A stretch of 64,000 nucleotides of DNA from Carnobacterium maltaromaticum DSM 20342 (GCF_000744945.1 NZ_JQMX01000001.1:2604001-2668000), one strand, 5' to 3'; positions 53,801-62,616 are shown, numbered from the stretch's first letter. Program-made: numbers and translations. The notes: generated by a model from the letters alone, not told the origin.

Positions 53801-56786
53801 TTACAAAAAAGGTTCTGCTGCTTTAACTAAAGCGTATGATTCTGGTGCGATAAAGAGCCGAGAAGATTATGACGGCTTACTAAATGCGTTAAACGTTCAA
53901 CGAAACAAACAGCAAGCCAAAGCGAACGCTGCATACGCTCAAACCGACATGGCTCTTTCTAAGAAAATTGAGAACACTGGTAAATTTAACATTGAAACAA
54001 TGCAAACGGCCGAAGAGGCTAAAATGAACATTCAAGGTTTGGGGTATAAATGGTTTGATGATCATACGAAAAAAATCTATGACTCAGAAAGTGCCTGGAT
54101 AAAAGCTACTAAAAAGCACAATGACGAGTATCTAAAAAATACGAAAGAGCTATCTAATGCTACCGTTAAAAATCTAAATGGTTTTGAGAAATCACAAAGA
54201 GAAATCTATGAAACGATTGGATTGTTACCGAGTGAGGCAGCTAAACGAGCGAAAGAAGACCGAGACAAAATTGAACTGGAATTAACAAAAACAGGCAGTC
54301 AAATGTCTGCAGTTGCTAAAAAAATTCATGCTGATTATGTGGAAGGATTAAAGACTGCAGATGAAGGGCAACTGGCAGAGGTAGCTAAAAGTTGGGGACT
54401 TGATTTAGCAAATGAAGAGCTGATTGATTTCGGTAAGTATGGTCAAAAAACTGCCCAACAATTTTTTGATGATTTTAAAAGCGGCAGTGAGGTTGGTGCG
54501 GCAGAGGCAAGAATTTATTTCAAAACAAAAATAGAAAGTATCACCGAAGTTGATCTTGCTAAAATTGGCGAAGAAAATATTGCGACATTCCGTCAAGGAC
54601 TTTTAAGTGGAGCGTTAACCTTTGATGAACTAGCTGAAAAATTCGGAGCTAGTGTGATTAATTTATTTCCCAATGATTTAAGTGCGATTGGCGAGCTAGA
54701 AGTGGAGTCGCTGAAAAAAGGACTAGAAAGCGGAAAAATCGATACCCAAGCGTTGAAGGATCGTTACGCAGAACAATACACGAATTTATTCGAAAAGAAT
54801 TTAACCGATTTAGGACAAGAGGAAATCGTCACACTGAAAAAAGGGCTTGAAATTGGCTTGTATAGCCCGGACGATTTGAAAGCCACCTATGCCGACCAAC
54901 TTAAAAATTATTTTAGTGCTGATTTGGCAAACCTATCTCAAGATTCAATGGAAACGTTGAAGGTTGGTTTCGAGCTGGGTGTGCCTGGAACAAAAGAAAA
55001 GCTGGATCAAATTTCTAAATTAGTAAAAGATTCCGCTACGATTGATCTCGGCGATAAAGGAAAAATGAGTATGTCTACCCTGGTAGAAGGGTATCGAACT
55101 GGTAAGATATCCGTTGATGAATTTATGACAGGATACCGCCAATTCATGGATGATCAATCAAAACTTGATTTAAATGCGAATGGGAAATTTACCATTGATC
55201 AATTTGGGAATGGTATGGAACAAGCAAAATCATATACTACTCACAAAGCGAGTGATGTTTTCCAAGGTGTTCAAAAAGAGTTAGAAATGGGCCCAATATC
55301 CTATGAAAAAGGAAAAATTGCTGTTAATAACCTGGCGCAAGGTATTGTGGATTATACACCGCAACCGAAGCAGAAAGCGACTGATGTCTTTCAAACAGTT
55401 CAAACACAATTTGACATGGCTGATACCTCCCGCGTAAAAGGACAAGTTGCGGTTAACAATTTAGCACAAGGGTTAACCGATTACGTGAATGAACCTCAGA
55501 AAAATGCGAATCAGATTGTACAAGGAGTTGGCGCTCAGTTTAATAATGTTGTATCAGCTAGTAACTCCTTAACGGAGAATTTAGGTGGGACTGCTAAGCT
55601 GCCGTTTATTGGAATTCCTAAGTTTAAAATGGGAACGCAAGGAGCTTTACGCCAATCAACGGCTGCGATTGTTGGAGACGGTGGGGAACATGAGTTAATC
55701 TCCTATCCGGATGGAAAAATGGCTTTATCCCCAAATAAAGATACGCTTACGCATTTACCAGCTGGGGCACAAGTCTTTAATGGGGGTCAGACAAAACAAA
55801 TGCTTGGAATGATGAAAGGGTTTGTCAATATTCCAAAGTTTGAGAAAGGGACTGGCGCGAATATCCTTGATTGGTTTGGCGGGAAAATTGAAGGAATTTT
55901 CAATTTTATTAGTAAGCCTTTAGAGTTATGGAATAAGATTATTAGCAATTCTTTTGATGAATCCAGTTTTGCAGGACCCGCTGGGAAGAATATTGGTGGG
56001 GGCGCTAAAATATACGCGGATAAGCAAAGCGACTGGATTAAAAATTTATTTTCTAGCTTTTCAGTAGCTCCGGCAGGTTTAGGGGCACAGCGTTGGCAGC
56101 CGTTAGTGATGAAATCATTAGCCTTAAACGGTTTACCAGTGACACCAGCTTATACAAATGCCTGGTTAAGTCAAATCCAATCAGAGTCGGGCGGAAATGA
56201 GAAAGCGGTCCAAGGTGGTTATACCGATGTGAACACATTAAGCGGAGATTTGGCAAAAGGATTGCTACAAACAATTTCAGCCACGTTTAATGCGTACAAG
56301 CACCCAGGGCATGGCGATATTTTTAACGGCTTTGATAATATGTTGGCCGCGATGAATTATGCTAAAAATCGCTATGGTCCTGCTGAAATGTTGGGCGTTA
56401 TCGGTCATGGTCATGGATATGCGAATGGTGGTATTGTATCACAGCACCAAATCGCACAAATTGCAGAGGGAAATAGACCAGAAGCGATTGTCCCGCTTGA
56501 TCCAATTAAACGCACCAGGGCGATGCGGATATTAGCGACTGCTAGCCGAGTGGTTGGTTTTGAAACAGGCTCACAAGTTATTGTTGAACATGATCAATCC
56601 GGAATAATTGAAGAGCTGCAGAAACAGAACTTGTTAAGTCAGCAGCAAAACTCTTATTTACAAATGATTATTCAGTTGCTTTCTAAAAATCCGGAACAAA
56701 GCGGAACTATTTCAGACTTGTTGCGATTATTAAATCAAGAAAGTGCTACAGAATACGGAAATTTAAAATATCAGATAGGAGGGTAA
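50865..56786 (+). CDS. Tail tape measure protein with lytic transglycosylase domain
   Basis: 1973 residues, setting a long tail. N-terminal coiled coil (about 1-250), TP901-type tape measure core (about 280-620), a hydrophobic stretch with membrane-like helices (about 660-770), and a long helical centre. Residues ~1180-1400 contain imperfect ~35-residue repeats of the type LGELEVESLKKGLESGKID. Near residue 1773 is the catalytic Glu of a soluble lytic transglycosylase (QIQSESGG, then GLLQTI). AAAGGAG lies 9 bases before the ATG. Confidence 0.95.
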   Translation: MVMNGKPLGNLVIGLSMEGTQMAKTLDEVKRVTKMATSEMKANLAVLGNAGDQYGKTESKIQGLNKVMKAQEAELSVLQKKHREASTTYGENSKEAQKYANQINNLVRRQSAYGKELKEAEVKLNEYKRGTQELKKEIELSERSTNAQVQTLKAQGKAYKANVTELAGLKQQQQLQAKVITDEKAKLTDLIAAKGRDSSETKAQMVVIDEAVSKHAKLGESVKDLSKNYGNMSAATADFKDNIQSVEARLDEFAEKSAAVGKSLTTKVSLPIAGGFAAAAKASIGFESAFTGVKKTVEGTTEELEGISKGIRNMALEIPASTTEISAVAEAAGQLGIETPNILGFTRSMVDMGQATNLASEEAAMQLAKFANVTQMNQKDFDRLGSSIVDLGNNYAATESNIVAMGTRLSGAGAQIGMSQADIMGLGASLASVGIEAEMGGSAISKVMVNMKVASKLGLEPMRELEAQTGMTRRELELLANHDGESFKALAIDLGVTTTEMKNVMKAGKDLENFGAIAGMTAEQFKQAFEKDAVGAIGSFVNGLGTAEEKGTSAIELLDEMGIREIRLRDALLRAGNANELFTGAVARSNKAWDENNALTKEAETRYNTTESKINLMKNTLVEFGIQMGNLLLPSIRDFVKSLTGLLKGFNSLDDGTKKLIVSTGLVAMGIGPVILGVSKLALGLKLVTRSGGGVVTFLGLFSRSAGLSTASALSLTNGVAGATTGLGSMGAGAVGATASMGAMLLPIAGVVAGTVALGAAVYVGVKKYREFKKEQDETAKKVEQFGANVSDATAKAADSFVTMRDEAKTQLTLLETATDENGKKISEQIVKNYSGMAEEVVKAITKTREETVGALNEIQLDVGVAGDEWLAKIMNEATSSFDDDVNQIEKAKNRINELLQEVGGNLQNLNAAQKQEFDNLKAYVDENTGVFADSYKDQERLLNAWNERKDTLSEKNYEKEQTSSKKMRDKALKAAEEDYKKGSAALTKAYDSGAIKSREDYDGLLNALNVQRNKQQAKANAAYAQTDMALSKKIENTGKFNIETMQTAEEAKMNIQGLGYKWFDDHTKKIYDSESAWIKATKKHNDEYLKNTKELSNATVKNLNGFEKSQREIYETIGLLPSEAAKRAKEDRDKIELELTKTGSQMSAVAKKIHADYVEGLKTADEGQLAEVAKSWGLDLANEELIDFGKYGQKTAQQFFDDFKSGSEVGAAEARIYFKTKIESITEVDLAKIGEENIATFRQGLLSGALTFDELAEKFGASVINLFPNDLSAIGELEVESLKKGLESGKIDTQALKDRYAEQYTNLFEKNLTDLGQEEIVTLKKGLEIGLYSPDDLKATYADQLKNYFSADLANLSQDSMETLKVGFELGVPGTKEKLDQISKLVKDSATIDLGDKGKMSMSTLVEGYRTGKISVDEFMTGYRQFMDDQSKLDLNANGKFTIDQFGNGMEQAKSYTTHKASDVFQGVQKELEMGPISYEKGKIAVNNLAQGIVDYTPQPKQKATDVFQTVQTQFDMADTSRVKGQVAVNNLAQGLTDYVNEPQKNANQIVQGVGAQFNNVVSASNSLTENLGGTAKLPFIGIPKFKMGTQGALRQSTAAIVGDGGEHELISYPDGKMALSPNKDTLTHLPAGAQVFNGGQTKQMLGMMKGFVNIPKFEKGTGANILDWFGGKIEGIFNFISKPLELWNKIISNSFDESSFAGPAGKNIGGGAKIYADKQSDWIKNLFSSFSVAPAGLGAQRWQPLVMKSLALNGLPVTPAYTNAWLSQIQSESGGNEKAVQGGYTDVNTLSGDLAKGLLQTISATFNAYKHPGHGDIFNGFDNMLAAMNYAKNRYGPAEMLGVIGHGHGYANGGIVSQHQIAQIAEGNRPEAIVPLDPIKRTRAMRILATASRVVGFETGSQVIVEHDQSGIIEELQKQNLLSQQQNSYLQMIIQLLSKNPEQSGTISDLLRLLNQESATEYGNLKYQIGG

Positions 56787-56789
56787 TCC

Positions 56790-57611
56790 ATGAAAGACAG
56801 AACATTAAAAATCTTGAAACATGGACGTGAAACAGACCAAACAGAATTATCTGGTCTTCATTTTTTGGATTGTGTGATTTCAGCGCCTAATCTGATAGCA
56901 GAATATGAAGTTTTTCAAGGAGTAGACGGTGATCAAGATAATGGGGCGCGATATGGACCCCGAACCGTTACAGCAAATTATTACTTTGAAACGATGGACG
57001 GTTTCGATTACGAATTAGCATGCCATGAAGTTTGGCGTGCTTTTTTTGATAAAGAACCTTATTACATTGTTGATTCAATCAATCCAGGTATGAAAATGTT
57101 TGTACGTCCAAAGCCTTTTGAATTTTCAAGATTAAATCTGATGGATATGAAATTTACAATTGAGTTTGATCTGTTTAAAGGGTTTAGGGAGTCGTTGTTA
57201 ACGTCCACGAACCCGAAACTTTTTAAAGAAGAAGCCTGGCAATTTGGAATGAACTTGTTGACTGCAGATGATCTCACTTACACGCATTCAACGAACCGCT
57301 TTCTAATTTACAACCCTAGTGATACTGTAATTAGTCCTTTTCAACACCATGAGTTAGATATAGTTCTGACTTGTGAAGGGAATCCGGCAATTACAAATAA
57401 AACAACAAATGATTATTTTGAATACAATCAAAATTTATCTAAATCCGATGTGTTGTTATTAACCAAAGTTTCTCGTTTCTTAAACGATAAACCTTGCGGA
57501 CGTAACACGAATCATGGCGTTATAACCTTAGCGAAAGGGTGGAATGAAATTGAAGTCACTAGATGCTCGAATCTTACGATCACATTTGATTTTTCATTCC
57601 TTTATTTTTAG
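56790..57611 (+). CDS. Distal tail protein (Dit)
   Basis: 273 residues of the siphovirus tail component family: the N-terminal pattern GLHFLDCVISAPNLIAEYE with RTVTANYYFE is the Dit belt domain. It forms the hub between tail tube and baseplate. AGGAGG precedes it inside the end of the tape measure gene. Confidence 0.87.
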   Translation: MKDRTLKILKHGRETDQTELSGLHFLDCVISAPNLIAEYEVFQGVDGDQDNGARYGPRTVTANYYFETMDGFDYELACHEVWRAFFDKEPYYIVDSINPGMKMFVRPKPFEFSRLNLMDMKFTIEFDLFKGFRESLLTSTNPKLFKEEAWQFGMNLLTADDLTYTHSTNRFLIYNPSDTVISPFQHHELDIVLTCEGNPAITNKTTNDYFEYNQNLSKSDVLLLTKVSRFLNDKPCGRNTNHGVITLAKGWNEIEVTRCSNLTITFDFSFLYF

Positions 57612-57620
57612 GTGGATGAT

Positions 57621-58793
57621 ATGAAACCATTGATTGTAAAAACCAAGGAGCATGAAGAAATTCTGATAGACTTTCAAGATTTCCAATATGAATGGCAAAA
57701 AAATGAAGTGAATCAAATTAGCTTTTCAATTGTGGAAACAGAATGGAATAAATTCGGCTATTTTCTATTAAGTGATGATGAAAGTATCATTTTTAACGAT
57801 CAAGAATACCTTATTAAAAATTGTAATCCTAAAACAAATGGAAGCAAGTCCGTTAAAGCCATTACTGCAATGCACATCTATTATGATTGTAAGTATGTGT
57901 ATCAGTATGACGTTAAAGAGGGAGTGAAAACATACAGTATTCAAGACATTTTACATTTTTATTTTGATGGAAATGCAAAGGGGTATTCCTGGGAAGTCAT
58001 TGGAGAATTTCCAAAAGTTGAGGTGGATAATTTAGGAAATGGCAGTGGGAAAGAATGCGTGGATATGTGTATCGAGAAATTTAATTGTGTTGTTGAAATG
58101 AATAATAAACACATTCGGTTAATCGATGAAGAATTGTGGAAAATTATGACAGATCACGAATTTGTTTATTACTACAATACGGACGATATTCAGCTCACGT
58201 CAACAAGTACGGATATTTACAACATTACGAAATGTTTTGGCAAGAAAAAAGAAGACGGTAGCGATTATTTCGCACCGTTTATTTATCGTTCAGAGGCAAG
58301 TATTGAACGATGGGGAGAAAAGCCAGGTCCAGCTGTAAGTGATGAACGGTTTACAGATGCAGCTGCTATGAAGGAAAAAGCAAAAGCGAGTTTACAAGAT
58401 CAACCAGCTGTTACGTTGTCAGTTCAATACAAAGGGAAAGAACCCGTTAAGCCTGGGGAAGTCTGGATATTAAATCATAAAAAAATGAACTTTTTAGATG
58501 ATGTTGTGGTGAGTGGAATACGCAGCTATTCCTATAGTAGCAGTCAATTTCAAGAGGTCATTTTAAGCAATAGTAAAAAAGACATGTTGCGGATTCAACT
58601 CGCAATGGAAAAGGCGAGCGCTAATAGTTCATTTATTTTAAATAACTCGTACAAGTTTGTTAGTGACAATATACCGGAGACAATAAAAAAAGCCTCGATG
58701 GACGTCAACAAATCAAACCAGGCAATTGAATTTTTAGAAAGCGGACTGAAAAGTAAGTGGAGTGAACAGGATGTGAAAGATTACTATGAATGA
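57621..58793 (+). CDS. Tail endopeptidase / tail-associated lysin (Tal)
   Basis: 390 residues. The prophage endopeptidase tail family is indicated by the N-terminal Tal fold (IVKTKEHEEILIDFQDFQYEWQ) and AITAMHIYYD. It forms the tail tip after Dit. ATG at 57621 has AGGTGG 5 bases upstream; GTG at 57612 is the alternative. It overlaps the next gene by 8 bases. Confidence 0.85.
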   Translation: MKPLIVKTKEHEEILIDFQDFQYEWQKNEVNQISFSIVETEWNKFGYFLLSDDESIIFNDQEYLIKNCNPKTNGSKSVKAITAMHIYYDCKYVYQYDVKEGVKTYSIQDILHFYFDGNAKGYSWEVIGEFPKVEVDNLGNGSGKECVDMCIEKFNCVVEMNNKHIRLIDEELWKIMTDHEFVYYYNTDDIQLTSTSTDIYNITKCFGKKKEDGSDYFAPFIYRSEASIERWGEKPGPAVSDERFTDAAAMKEKAKASLQDQPAVTLSVQYKGKEPVKPGEVWILNHKKMNFLDDVVVSGIRSYSYSSSQFQEVILSNSKKDMLRIQLAMEKASANSSFILNNSYKFVSDNIPETIKKASMDVNKSNQAIEFLESGLKSKWSEQDVKDYYE

Positions 58794-59172
58794 ACGAGAA
58801 ACCATTTTGCCGGGTGGATATGTAATTCAAACGAGCAAAGGCATTATACGAAGTGCCGATGGAATAGCTGAATCAATTGTAATCTATCCAGACGGTCTTC
58901 ATTTTAGTGATGCAGAAATTCAAGATATAAAAACGCGACTAGGAGTCATAAATGGTGAAAAAGGAGAAAAAGGGGATAAGGGAGAGAAAGGCGAAAAAGG
59001 AGATAGAGGAGAGCAAGGATTGCAAGGAATCCAAGGTGTAAAAGGTGAAACAGGTGCTCGCGGTTTACAAGGAATACAAGGTATACAGGGAGTGAAAGGT
59101 GAAAAAGGAGATCCTGGGCCTACAGTGGGAGGTGATCCAATATTTCTAACTAAAATAGGGTCAGTGGAATAG
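58786..59172 (+). CDS. Collagen-like tail protein
   Basis: 128 residues. Residues ~53-110 are nearly perfect Gly-X-Y triplets (GEKGEKGDKGEKGEKGDRG, then GIQG/GVKG units), which would form a triple helix. The globular N-terminus should attach to the tail tip. The end DPIFLTKIGSVE resembles the end of the next protein. Confidence 0.82.
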   Translation: MNERETILPGGYVIQTSKGIIRSADGIAESIVIYPDGLHFSDAEIQDIKTRLGVINGEKGEKGDKGEKGEKGDRGEQGLQGIQGVKGETGARGLQGIQGIQGVKGEKGDPGPTVGGDPIFLTKIGSVE

Positions 59173-59182
59173 GAGGAAGGAT

Positions 59183-59677
59183 ATGCAAACGCAAAATATT
59201 TATTTAGAGCTTTGGGAACAGCTTTTACAAGGCAGAGATTTAAGAAATGCAACCAATGACAATTGGAAAAAGATTGATTATTTATTAGGCAATGTACAGG
59301 AGCAACTTGATGATGACACATTAAAAAAAGAATTGAACAATTTAAGAAATGAGTTGTTAGGTCTAATTTCTCAGATTGTTATTGAAGGAGGGGGAGAAGA
59401 TAGTAGTGTTGAAGTGCGACTTGCTAGGACAGATATTTATGGGAAAATTTATGATTTGTTAGGGGACCGATTAAATGCTGACCAGAAAGTTGCGGCTGCT
59501 AAATCAAGAATTTTTACAGGTTCAGCTATTCCGGATATTTCAGAAATGAATACCGGAGATCTTTATTTAAAACCAATTGGGAACATTGATGAATTGGATA
59601 ATAGCATTATCATTGGGAATTTAGGTCAAGAAGGGTCGGATGATCCGTTTATATTAATTAAAGTAGGGAGTGTTTAA
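59183..59677 (+). CDS. Baseplate or fibre-associated protein
   Basis: 164 residues. An N-terminal helical region (WEQLLQGRDLRNATNDNWKKIDYLL) is common in phage baseplate proteins, followed by a coiled coil and a small C-terminal domain ending DDPFILIKVGSV, close to the end of the collagen-like protein. Exact role unknown. GGAGGA lies before the ATG. Confidence 0.65.
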   Translation: MQTQNIYLELWEQLLQGRDLRNATNDNWKKIDYLLGNVQEQLDDDTLKKELNNLRNELLGLISQIVIEGGGEDSSVEVRLARTDIYGKIYDLLGDRLNADQKVAAAKSRIFTGSAIPDISEMNTGDLYLKPIGNIDELDNSIIIGNLGQEGSDDPFILIKVGSV

Positions 59678-59680
59678 ACT

Positions 59681-60337
59681 ATGGCAGTAGATATTTTTCA
59701 AATGAATGCAAAAAAAGCAGATGGGACACTAGCGCCATTTTACCCGGTCGCACATCAACAGTCAGTTATCAATGCTATGGCACAAAAAGCCGTATTAATG
59801 ACAAATACACAAGCAATTACAGTAAGTGGGTACTATCAATACTCCGCAGCAACGACAAATCTGCCTGTTGGAATCCCGACAACAGGATACATTTTAGCAA
59901 GTTTTACAGATTCAAAAAATGGGCAATTAGCTATTATCGGGAGCACATTATCAAGAGTGTTGGTCAATGGAGTATGGGGTTCATGGGTGAATTCTGCAAA
60001 TGCAAAAGATACGGAACTCATTTATCCGGCTTTAGGTAATGGTGCTGCAGGACATCAACAATTTAGAGTGAGTTATCAAAAAATAGGGCGACTTATTTCT
60101 TTCAGTGGGCGTTTGCGTTTGCCAGTTGTATCTCAGAATCAAATTCAAATTGCGAGTGTGCCAGCAGCTTATTTCCCTCAGCAACAGCAATTTTTTGAGG
60201 TTCCTATCGCGGGAAAACAAACCGATTTGTTTGCGAAAATCGTGATTGATGTCGATGGAATAATCTATTGTTATCTCAGCAACACCTCATCCCAATATTT
60301 TTCATTAGACGGAATTAGTTATTTGACTAAAGATTAA
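59681..60337 (+). CDS. Putative tail fibre / receptor-binding protein
   Basis: 218 residues. An N-terminal attachment stretch (MAVDIFQMNAKKADGTLAPFYP), a pyocin-knob-like middle (GYYQYSAATTNLPVGIPTTGYI) and a beta-rich C-terminal head. It is the last large structural gene before lysis, so it is a good receptor-binding candidate. Confidence 0.7.
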   Translation: MAVDIFQMNAKKADGTLAPFYPVAHQQSVINAMAQKAVLMTNTQAITVSGYYQYSAATTNLPVGIPTTGYILASFTDSKNGQLAIIGSTLSRVLVNGVWGSWVNSANAKDTELIYPALGNGAAGHQQFRVSYQKIGRLISFSGRLRLPVVSQNQIQIASVPAAYFPQQQQFFEVPIAGKQTDLFAKIVIDVDGIIYCYLSNTSSQYFSLDGISYLTKD

Positions 60338-60358
60338 ATTAAAATAGGAGGAGTTTAA

Positions 60359-60712
60359 ATGAAGCAAGAAGCTTTTTATATTAATCCAGATGGAAGTTGG
60401 GACATGAATAAATCTAAATGGTTACCTTGTGAAGGAGGAAATCAACCGATTGTTGAGGAACCATTTACTTTAATTCCGCCACCAGAGCCAAATTGGAAAC
60501 CAAGATTTAATTTTAGATCAGATAAGTGGACGGAAACTGCTACGGATGAAGAGATGGCCGAGTCCGTTGCTGAGCTGACAGAATTTGAAAAGTTAGTTCA
60601 AACAGTGTCAGATTTGGAAATTAAAGATTTGGAAAAAGAGGTGCTAATTGAACAACTAGGGCAACAAGTTACAGATTTAGAAATTCAGCTAATGGAAAGT
60701 GAAGGTGAATAA
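60359..60712 (+). CDS. Phage tail-associated protein
   Basis: 117 residues. The N-terminus carries NPDGSWDMNKSKWLP and EPNWKPRFNFRSDKW, a pattern seen in small proteins next to tail fibres. The C-terminal half is a coiled coil. It precedes the XkdX gene. Confidence 0.65.
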   Translation: MKQEAFYINPDGSWDMNKSKWLPCEGGNQPIVEEPFTLIPPPEPNWKPRFNFRSDKWTETATDEEMAESVAELTEFEKLVQTVSDLEIKDLEKEVLIEQLGQQVTDLEIQLMESEGE

Positions 60713-60713
60713 A

Positions 60714-60872
60714 ATGAGTAAGAACTATGAAAAATGGTTTGATCGCTACATGAAAAATTTTTGTACCGATGACCAGCTGCAGCGTTTAGTGAAATTGAAC
60801 CAAATTACGGAAGCTGAGTATAAAAAGATTTTAAAAGCAAAAGAAGAGAAAGAAATTGAAACTGCTATTTAG
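60714..60872 (+). CDS. XkdX-like small protein
   Basis: 52 residues (MSKNYEKWFDRYMKNFCTDD...), matching the short XkdX family found after tail fibre genes in Gram-positive phages: an aromatic N-terminus and an ITEAEYKKIL helix. The function is unknown. Confidence 0.75.
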   Translation: MSKNYEKWFDRYMKNFCTDDQLQRLVKLNQITEAEYKKILKAKEEKEIETAI

Positions 60873-60908
60873 TAGTTTTTTTATTTTTTTTATAAGGTAG
60901 GTGAGAAA

Positions 60909-61220
60909 ATGTTGTCAATTGAGTTAACTGTTTTGATTTCAGTCGTTTCAGTATGTGCGGCTATTTATTTCGGATTATCAAATTTAAGACGTTCGCAGAA
61001 AAATGAAGATCGTGAGGAAGCAACGTTATTAACAACGTTGCTTGTAAAACTTGAAAATATCGGAACAGGTGTGACAGAAATTAAGTCGGAAATGAAGAGT
61101 GTAAAAGATGAATTGAAAGAAAACTCACATCGACTTGTCAAGGTTGAAGAATCCACGAAACAAGCTCATAAACGTATTGATGAGTTGAAGATACTGAAAG
61201 GGGGTGGTGAAATCGAATAA
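60909..61220 (+). CDS. Membrane-anchored coiled-coil protein in the lysis cassette
   Basis: 103 residues. An N-terminal transmembrane helix is followed by a coiled coil (VKDELKENSHRLVKVEESTKQAHKRIDEL), as in XhlA-type holin partners. It overlaps the holin gene by 17 bases. Confidence 0.7.
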   Translation: MLSIELTVLISVVSVCAAIYFGLSNLRRSQKNEDREEATLLTTLLVKLENIGTGVTEIKSEMKSVKDELKENSHRLVKVEESTKQAHKRIDELKILKGGGEIE

Positions 61221-61458
61221 GATTAATTGGAAAGTACGGTTTAAGTCGAAGGCGTTCTGGTTGTCAATGATTCCGGCAATGTTGTTAGTGATCCAAATTG
61301 TTTTTAAATGGTTTGGGTACAATCTAGCTGCAGATGTGATTGGAGTCGAAGCGGCTAAGTTTGTGGAGTCCTTATTTTTATTGTTAACAATTTTAGGGGT
61401 TGTAAATGATCCAACCGTACCAGGTATTTCAGATAGCAATCGAACACTAGAAAAGTAG
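61204..61458 (+). CDS. Holin, phi LC3 family
   Basis: 84 residues, two transmembrane segments. The family pattern INWKVRFKSKAFWLSMIPA ... VVNDPTVPGISDSNR is clear. It forms the membrane lesion for lysis. GTG start directly behind AAAGGGGG. Confidence 0.9.
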   Translation: MVKSNKINWKVRFKSKAFWLSMIPAMLLVIQIVFKWFGYNLAADVIGVEAAKFVESLFLLLTILGVVNDPTVPGISDSNRTLEK

Positions 61459-61512
61459 CCCTTTTAAAATGAGGGCTATTTTTTTATTTAAAAAAGAAAT
61501 GGAGAGTGTAAA

Positions 61513-62562
61513 ATGAAAAAGATGAACAAAGTATTATTTAGTGTGACAATGGTTTTAGTATTGCTGTTTCCTTCGGTGGCTAATGCGTACGTAATTGATA
61601 CTACGTATCAGTTGACACTGAATGAAGGGGATAACCGAAGAGCTGCAAATAAGTTCGTTATTTTACACGAAGTGGGGACTGAATCAAGCGCTATAAATAA
61701 TGCGATTTATATGAAACGAGCTTGGTCAACAAACCAAGCCTATACTCAATTTATTGTTGGTGACGGTGGGAAAGTGTATAAAGTTGGTGAGGACGGTTAT
61801 GTGTCTTGGGGTGCTGGGTCTTATGCGAATGATAATTCACCAGTTCAAATCGAGTTAGCTCGTACTTTTAATCCAGAACAATTTAAGCAAGACTATGCAG
61901 CTTATGTTAATTTAGCTCGTGACTACGCATTGAAGTATGGAATTCCTTTAACCTTAGACTCTGGAAATATGTATACAAGTGGTATTAAGTCGCATTTTTG
62001 GGTAACTCAGAACATTTGGGGAGATCACACAGACCCGTACGGATATTTAGCTCGGTTTGGAATCACAAAAGAGCAATTAGCTAATGACTTGCGGACAGGT
62101 ATTTCAGAAGAAAATGCAGCAACGCCAACTGCTCCAATAAAACCAAAAGTGGAAGTTATTGTTATTGCTGGGGGTATCGGAGTAGGAACAAACGTATATG
62201 CGACTGTTCCTTCATTAACCAGCTCAAGGAGCCCAAATAGTGCATTCTGGGTAAGTAATTACATCGAAGGTGCATTATCACCTTATGAATTGACCCGTGA
62301 TGGAAAAGTGGTAGCATATACAACTCGTGATTACATTCAACGTGTAAATAAACTTCCAGCTAATGTGATTAAAGATGGCTCTAACGTATTTGTTAACAAA
62401 CTATCTAAGAGTGTTGATGAAGCTCCTAACGAATCTACTGGATACCAAACCTACTGGGTCGCACAGTATCTAGATGGAGGTAAAAAAGCGCCTTATCGAT
62501 TAGTGAAAAACGGAAAGACGGTTGGTTATACCGATCGAGATAATATACAGTTAGTTAAATAA
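61513..62562 (+). CDS. Secreted endolysin, N-acetylmuramoyl-L-alanine amidase
   Basis: 349 residues. It begins with a typical Sec signal peptide (Lys-rich start, hydrophobic core, cleavage after VANA near residue 25). The amidase_2 domain (about 40-190) has zinc ligand His in FVILHEVG and a second group in WGDHTDPY. The C-terminus holds two ~70-residue repeats (FWVSNYIEG ... and YWVAQYLDG ...), probably wall-binding. Most phage lysins rely on holins, so an exported lysin beside a holin is notable. GGAG lies before the ATG. Confidence 0.9.
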   Translation: MKKMNKVLFSVTMVLVLLFPSVANAYVIDTTYQLTLNEGDNRRAANKFVILHEVGTESSAINNAIYMKRAWSTNQAYTQFIVGDGGKVYKVGEDGYVSWGAGSYANDNSPVQIELARTFNPEQFKQDYAAYVNLARDYALKYGIPLTLDSGNMYTSGIKSHFWVTQNIWGDHTDPYGYLARFGITKEQLANDLRTGISEENAATPTAPIKPKVEVIVIAGGIGVGTNVYATVPSLTSSRSPNSAFWVSNYIEGALSPYELTRDGKVVAYTTRDYIQRVNKLPANVIKDGSNVFVNKLSKSVDEAPNESTGYQTYWVAQYLDGGKKAPYRLVKNGKTVGYTDRDNIQLVK

Positions 62563-62588
62563 AAAAATCCCACTAATAATCTAGTGGG
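62561..62588 (-). terminator. Hairpin after the lysin gene
   Basis: CCCACTA / TAGTGGG with a 6-base loop. The U-tract lies on the left (A7 at 62561-62567), so as an intrinsic terminator it works on the minus strand. For the lysin mRNA it is only an end-protecting hairpin. Confidence 0.55.
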
Positions 62589-62605
62589 CATACATAAGTA
62601 AAAAA

Positions 62606-62616
62606 GTCCTGTCCGA
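62606..62616 (-). repeat. Repeated motif TCGGACAGGAC, inverted copy 3
   Basis: Complement of the motif at 25619 and 28669. Just after it come GTGGG (62623) and TTGTGGGA (62632-62639), which also occur near attL, as expected for integrase arm sites. Confidence 0.5.

Noticed and set aside
58920..59321. Pro/Ser-rich reverse frame opposite the collagen-like gene
   Set aside because: It is the complement of Gly-X-Y codons (FSPFSP repeats) and has no start signal.
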